NCBI RefSeq assembly: GCF_949987535.1
Contig: NC_080082.1
Span: forward strand, 30,850,011-30,914,010
Reading direction: 5' to 3'
DNA length: 64,000 bases
From: Balaenoptera acutorostrata
Lineage: Eukaryota > Chordata > Mammalia > Artiodactyla > Balaenopteridae
Both the position numbers and the translations under genes were made by a program. The notes beneath the pieces were generated by a model that was given only the letters and a program-made list of their open reading frames with translations, searched no databases and was not told where the DNA came from. Below, in pieces: positions 58,653 through 64,000 of the stretch; the stretch's first letter is position 1; each line of letters begins with the position of its first letter.

Positions 58653-58654
58653 AA

Positions 58655-58865
58655 AAGCAACCATTTATTGAGCATCTACTATGTTTTTATACTTTATATG
58701 CATTATCTCCTCTCATCCTGACTACAATCCCATAGGTGTGGGAAGCAACTGTTATCATCCCCATTTTACTGAAGACTAAAGTGAGATTCGGAGAAGTTAA
58801 GGGGCATGTCCAAGGTCACAGATCCAGTAAATAGTAGAGCTGGAATCCAAACCTAGTGCCATATA
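58655..58865 (-). mobile_element. MIR SINE
   Basis: Reverse MIR: CATTTATTGAGCATCTACTA, ATCCCCATTTTACTGAAGAC, GGTCACAGATCCAGTAAATA, AGAGCTGGAATCCAAACCTA. The (GGAA)n tract lies directly against its end. Confidence 0.85.
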
Positions 58866-58899
58866 ACCCAAACATAGAGTCTTAAAAAGTTAGGCCCTT

Positions 58900-59075
58900 T
58901 ATTTATCTATTTTTTGAATTTTATTTTATTTATTTTTTATACAGCAGGTTCTTATTAGTTATCTGTTTTATACATATTAGTGTATATATGTCAACCCCAA
59001 TCTCCCAATTCATCCCACCACCACGCCCCACCCCCTACTTTCCCCCTTGGCATCCATATGTTTGTTCTCTAGCAA
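58900..59075 (-). mobile_element. Cetartiodactyl-type L1 3' UTR fragment
   Basis: TTTTTTATACAGCAGGTTCT, AGTTATCTGTTTTATACATA, CCCAATCTCCCAATTCATCC and CATCCATATGTTTGTTCTCT are characteristic of lineage L1 3' UTRs. Little diverged. Confidence 0.85.
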
Positions 59076-59413
59076 AGGGCCTTTCAAAGGCTGAAAGGCA
59101 GGGCTTGGATGGGAGGGCATAGGGCAGGTGTCCTCTCAGGTCCCAGGAGCCTCCTTCCCTCGGAAGATCCACCCGTGTCCATCGGCAACTGCAGGCACAG
59201 GGTATCCACTGCCTGAAATCCAGACTTCCCGACTTTGTTTCCCAGCCACAGTAAAACCAAAGTTTATTTTCATTCCCCCCGTCTCCATGTTAAAAGAAAG
59301 CAGAGCTTGGGCCCCAAATTCCATTCTAAATAAGGGATTGGAGGACTGTTCAATCTAATTAAGATGATTTGGCAGTTTCGAAAGAAGTATTTCACATGTG
59401 TGCGTTGCGCTCG

Positions 59414-59416
<3 letters not shown>

Positions 59417-59444
<28 letters not shown>
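59417..59444. repeat. (AC)n microsatellite
   Basis: About 14 AC dinucleotides. Confidence 0.95.
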
Positions 59445-59867
59445 CCCTCCAGGCAGACCTGTCGGCTCATCCCCAGCCGTGACCTCTGATGCCAATTCAG
59501 AACCACAGCAGCACGTGTCCACATCACAGCTCTACCCCAGGGTCCGTGGACAGACGGCGTGTCGTTTCAGGAGCTGCGCGTTCAGCTGAGCCCCTCTCCT
59601 TCTCCTTCCTGATGAGAACCTTTCTGGATTTCCTCTGCTCTCCGGCTCCTTCTACTTTCAAGACAGGAAGGCGATTGCTCCCTATGAGCAATTATGATTC
59701 TGGCAGTAGGTATGGGATAAGTGGGGGATGTGAACCGCTTATAATAATTATTATAATAATAATGGCGATGATAAAACTATGACTGCCCATGCTGGCCTGA
59801 AAATCCTCACGGCACCCCCTCGAGTGTTAGCCAGTTGAGGAAGGCTGTCTTCTAAGACCCTCCTTCT

Positions 59868-59995
59868 CAAAGTGCGGTCTGTGGACCAGCATCTTGGGCA
59901 TCACCTGGGAGCCCGATAGAAACACAGGTTCCACACTAATGCATACATAGTAAAATTACTGAACCTCTGCTCTAAGATACTGAAAACCTGGAGAC
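59868..59995 (+). mobile_element. MER5A-like hAT-Charlie relic
   Basis: TCTCAAAGTGCGGTCTGTGG, CATCTTGGGCATCACCTGGG and AGAAACACAGGTTCCACACT follow the MER5A order. Confidence 0.75.
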
Positions 59996-59999
59996 CTCC

Positions 60000-60835
60000 T
60001 CCACCTCCCCAACCCCAGGTCCAGGTAGCTTAGCTTTCAGGGCTGATTATCTGGCAAAATAAATAAACAGTTCTGCAGGAAGATATGTTTGAGAAATATG
60101 ACAAGCCATGTTCCTCTCTAGAGTACACAAAACATATCAGCACATTAGAGGTCCTGATAAGTCCTGCATTCAAGAAACATGTTTACTTTTTCATTTAACT
60201 GAATGGCTCCCAAACTTATTTGACCACAAACTATTCTTTTCATAGAACACCCAATGGTGGAATATATTTTGAGAAACACCACTCTTCCTTGTAAGAAAGG
60301 CAGCCATAATCCCTTACGTTATCTTTAGGAGAAGACAGCTGGGGTGTGCCTATGACATTACATTTTTAATAGTCAGTTCTAAGACCTCAGGATGTATAAA
60401 TCAGAAAGCTATTTTAAAGGTGACAGGAAAGCTTACATCACTTACCTTTAACTGGGGCCACACCCTCATTGCTTCTGGATTCCAATCTGCATTCCCACGA
60501 TCCCTCAAACTCAAGGTCTCCAACCCAATTTCATTACACAGCAAACCTCTCCCCTAACAACATCACTATTCTCCCAAGCTCTAAAGCAGTGCCTTTACTA
60601 CCCCCTCCCTTACTACCCCTCATTCCCCTCCCACTCCCACTGCTATGTCCCTTCATCTAATCAAGATCATCATACTTTATCTGTGTTACATCTTTCAACT
60701 CTTCACACCCTGCTCCTTCCCACTCTATCTGGCCTCCTGCCTCCTAAGCACCTCCCTGCCCTGATTTCTCCATAATTCATCGTACCCACGGCAACTAGAG
60801 GGATTTCTCAATGCACAGGTCTGCCTGCTCAAACA
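60000..60835. other. Non-coding sequence, little recognised
   Basis: A weak hAT-like scrap lies near 60205-60290 (GGCTCCCAAACTTATTTGAC). Otherwise no gene or repeat is recognised; 60590-60650 is C/T-rich. Confidence 0.35.
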
Positions 60836-60839
60836 ATAT

Positions 60840-61010
60840 CATCAGCAGCATCATTGTGGGTGACATTTATTAAGCACTTGCTTTGCTCCAAGTCTTAAAT
60901 TATTATTCCTATTCTGAAGACTTGGAAATTGAAGCACAGGGAGGCTAAGTGACTTGCCCGAGCCCTTACATTTAGTAAATGATGGCAAGAGTAGATTTAA
61001 GGTTGGGCAA
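60840..61010 (-). mobile_element. MIR SINE
   Basis: Reverse MIR: ACATTTATTAAGCACTTGCT, GACTTGGAAATTGAAGCACA, GGGAGGCTAAGTGACTTGCC. Confidence 0.8.
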
Positions 61011-61416
61011 TACGGCACCAGTAGCTGAGTGCTTCACCCTTGCACGGCCCCGCCTCCCTTCACAGACTCTGCCATGAAGGCTACCTTGACCTTCCACCAG
61101 CGCTGCCTGCACCTCTTGTCTCAGTCACGCCAGGCCCATCCCTCAGGTGGAGGGTGGCACTCTGACGCACCTCCACCCGTTGACATCATCTTGAAATCTT
61201 TACTCAGACACATTTCCTCCATCCCCCAACCCCACATCCCCTTCCCCCACAGCTGCCCTTGTTAGTGGAATCGTTTATCACCCCTATGAGATGGTCAACT
61301 TTCTGAGGCTGAGGACCAGACCTTGCCTGCGTCCGCCTTCACTGGGCCTCACACAGGGTCGGTGCCCCTCTCTGCCTCACAGCCCACTCTCCCCTCGGCT
61401 TTAAAAGATCTGGAGA

Positions 61417-61660
61417 GGGCTTCCCTGGTGGCGCAGTGGTTGAGAATCTGCCTGCCAATGCAGGGGATATGGGTTCGAGCCCTGGTCTGGGAGGATCCCA
61501 CATGCCACGGAGCAACTAAGCCTGTGCGCCACAACTACTGAAACCCGCATGCCGCAATGAGAAGCCCGCGTGCTGCAACCAAGAGTAGCCCTTGCTCACC
61601 GCAACTGGAGAAAGCCGCCGCACAGCAACGAAGACCCAATGCAGCCAGAAAAAAGGAATA
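61417..61660 (+). mobile_element. CHR-type SINE, shortened body
   Basis: GGGCTTCCCTGGTGGCGCAG to GACCCAATGCAGCC plus an A-rich end. The central GCGTCTGGAGCCTGTG segment is missing, and a GAAACCCGCATGCCGC variant is present, so it may belong to a different CHR subfamily. Confidence 0.88.
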
Positions 61661-62079
61661 TAAAAGTGTAAAAAACTACTAAAGAGCATAATGACAAAAT
61701 GCCTCCATTCCAATTCTGAAATCACTCTCAGTGTATTTTTCCAGACATTTTTTATTCACCTATAAACGTACATATATATGCATGTATATATGGATAGATA
61801 CTATATACACTCATACATATACCCACCAACACTCACACATGTAGGGAGTTGTACAAATACAGGAGTATTCTCTGCACGTGCTTCTGAATGTGCGCTCTAT
61901 GCATGCAAGAATTCATCATTTCATTCTCTAGGCTGGCCAGTGTACCTTGCATTAGGGTCAGGACCAGGGTGAGGCAAGAGAGGCATCCTGCACTTTCACG
62001 ACCCTGTGGGCATCTCCTTAAATTTTGTACCCTGGGAGTCTCATTTTTCTCACTCTAGCCCCAGCCCTGGCCCTGCTTT

Positions 62080-62290
62080 GCAATACAACATCTTCTTATT
62101 TAATCCTCAGAGGAAGTCTATGTTGTAGGTAGGTACTATTATTATTATTATTATCTCCATTTCACAGATGGGAAAACTGAGGTCAGAGAGGTAAAGTGAT
62201 TTTCCCAAGTTGATTCCGGATTGAACCCCAGGCTGTCCAACTCCAAAGCCGTGCTCTAAACCATGGGGATTCTTTGAAGGTTGGAGAGCA
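62080..62290 (-). mobile_element. MIR SINE
   Basis: Reverse MIR: CTTATTTAATCCTCAGAGGA, an (ATT)n run at 62136-62154, CCATTTCACAGATGGGAAAA, CTGAGGTCAGAGAGGTAAAG, GCTCTAAACCATGGGGA. Confidence 0.85.
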
Positions 62291-62299
62291 GCACAAATG

Positions 62300-63630
62300 A
62301 AGTCCATACTTGGCAGACTGTTCTGCCATCCACAAGAGGAGAGCTAGACCATGTACAGGGGCAAGGACACAGTTGGAGGGAGGAGGAGCTCTTGGGGGAG
62401 GTGGCATTGAGATGAGACGTGAAGGACGGCCAGGATTTCAACAGGTGGCACTTTGCAGGAGGTTATGCCAGGAGGAGGGGAAAGGAAGTAGAAGGTCTGG
62501 AGGTGGGAAGGGCAGGGGCTGGTCCAGGAAGGCATGGTTGGGTTTGGCTAGACCATGGTCACGTACACAGAAGGGAGTGGGTAGAGGCCCCAGCTGTGGG
62601 GTGTGCCAACACAGGGGTGCCCCTGGCTGGGGTTGGGAGGGCTTTACCCAGCTGTGCCCAGGGGCAGTGTGACTCCTCTTGGAGTGGAGTGGGCACCAAG
62701 GCCCCGCTGTGCCCGGAAGTTGCCTACATCTGTGGGCCTTAGTCTGGAGCAGGCCTTTGCCGCTTCTCCCTGGGGAAACAGGAGGACAATCAGGCAAGGA
62801 CTCTCAGGCTGCTTGGAGAAATCTCTGTTGTATTTTGGCACCAAAGCATTCAGCTGTAAAGCATGAACCAGAAAGTTCTAGCGATTTGCGGGGCACGGGC
62901 AGAGTCTCAGAGGGGCACGCGGGAGGTGGTATGGCAGGGGCTCAGGTGGTTTCTGGGCTCTCGGGGAGGCGAAGGCAAGGAGGCAGGTGTGAAGAGAGGG
63001 CTTGCCCTGCTGCCCGCATCATAGAAGATTCCTTCTCTTCCCCCTTCCTTCTTCATTCCATGGACGGACACCTTGATTTCCTCCATCCTAAAAAGCATGG
63101 GAACTTCTTCTAAGGATGACTGGAATGCCCAGGTTTGGGGAAAACAGGCTCTTTCTCGATGATCTGTGTCCAGATTGCCCTCTCTGTGGATCATCTGTGG
63201 AAAATCGTTAATCCCTTAATGGGCCTCAGAGCCACCCAGCTCATTCCCCAGCTAAGCGCCAGCACACACCTCCCAGAGTGTCTGCCCGGCCTCTCTTCTG
63301 ACACCTTCATCCTCAGCACAGAGGCGCATGTCAGGGCCAGAGGTCCACACAGGCCACTTCACCCCGACTCCTCACCTCTTGCCCATCAACTGCTTCATCA
63401 CCCTCCCCAGGCCAGCAGGGGATCCATCAGAGCAAGCATGTCATTGTGATGATCGTGGCCTCACCGCCTGGCACCTAGGAGGTGCTTAGTAAATTACCGG
63501 AAGTAATGAGTCTTTCAAATGGGGTCCGTGTCAAGTCTCCCGAAACCTGAGTCCTTGGTCACCAAAGACCTCACAGGCGACTCTCATGGGCCTATACAGC
63601 CACCGAGTTTTTCCTGTAACTTAACCGAAC
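62300..63630. other. Unique non-coding sequence
   Basis: No gene is recognised; overlapping short open frames on both strands look compositional. A MIR-like end (GTGATGATCGTGGCCTCACC..AGGTGCTTAGTAAATTACC) lies near 63445-63500. Confidence 0.35.
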
Positions 63631-63639
63631 TGCCATGTC

Positions 63640-64000
63640 TTCTTTATTAGAGTAAATACATATAACATAAAATGTACCATTTTACCCTAAAGTACACAAT
63701 TTAGGGAATTCCCTGGCAGTCCAGTGGTTAGGACTTGGCCCCTTCATTGCCGTGGCCCCGGGTTTAATCCCTGGTTGGGGAACTGAGGTACCACAAGCTG
63801 CACGGTGTGGCCAAAACATTTTTTTCAGTTAAAAAATAATTGTCACAATTCAATGACACCTAGTACATCCATAGTGTTGTACAACCATCATTACTACCTA
63901 GGTTCCAGAATATTTTCATCACCCAAAAGAAACCCTATAGCCATTAAGTCTTCTCCCCACAGCCATAGGCAACCACTCATCTGCTTTCTGTCTCTGTGGA
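63640..64000 (-). mobile_element. L1 LINE 3' region, cut by the window edge
   Basis: Reverse L1: AACATAAAATGTACCATTTT, CTAAAGTACACAATTTAG, then after the SINE TCCATAGTGTTGTACAACCA and CAACCACTCATCTGCTTTCT. It continues beyond the window. Confidence 0.85.
63695..63855 (+). mobile_element. Short tRNA-derived SINE (CHR-2-like) in L1
   Basis: GGGAATTCCCTGGCAGTCCA to GCACGGTGTGGCCAAAA plus a T-containing tail, about 130 bp. It is a different, shorter type from the other SINEs here. The near-duplication CACAATTYA occurs at 63695-63703 and 63845-63853. Confidence 0.8.

Noticed and set aside
58423..58735. Lys/Glu/Arg-rich frames and their Phe/Ser/Leu-rich complements
   Set aside because: Translations of the (GGAA)n microsatellite.

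Overview
This window is mammalian nuclear DNA, most likely from a whale or dolphin. The evidence is a set of long tRNA-derived CHR-type SINEs that begin GGGCTTCCCTGGTGGCGCAG, together with cetartiodactyl-type L1 3' ends, MIRs, MaLR LTRs and hAT-Charlie remnants. No ruminant BovB or Bov-tA copies were recognised, so cetacean is preferred over ruminant; hippo cannot be excluded.

The only protein-coding gene I can support is IRX3, an Iroquois TALE homeobox gene, on the + strand. Its coding sequence joins 38624-38890, 39059-40181, 40348-40414 and 40858-40912. It encodes 503 residues and has a short 3'UTR ending near 41275. The gene lies in a GC-rich, CpG-rich block (about 34.0-42.7 kb). That block holds two upstream GC-rich segments, a polypurine stretch, and a GC-box/CCAAT promoter with no evident TATA box.

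The remaining ~60 kb is a gene-poor flank, as expected for the IRX3-IRX5-IRX6 (IrxB) regulatory landscape. In human, FTO lies downstream of IRX3 and CRNDE/IRX5 upstream. Neither side is reached here.

Left flank (1-33 kb): L1, SINE, MIR and MaLR debris alternate with repeat-free, homeodomain-site-rich stretches that look like conserved non-coding enhancers, chiefly 12.86-13.64 kb. A 27-bp perfectly duplicated core (13576 and 16522) within about 62 bp of similarity is the most unusual signal. Proximal flank (33-35 kb): two TAAT/POU-site-rich blocks lie just upstream of the gene. Right flank (41.3-64 kb): candidate regulatory blocks at 43.86-46.25 kb give way to increasingly repeat-rich DNA. This includes an L1 ORF2 relic carrying a SINE insertion with an apparent 3' transduction, and several microsatellites.

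All family names come from recognition by eye. Repeat ends are approximate, and conservation of the candidate enhancers is inferred from composition, not measured.
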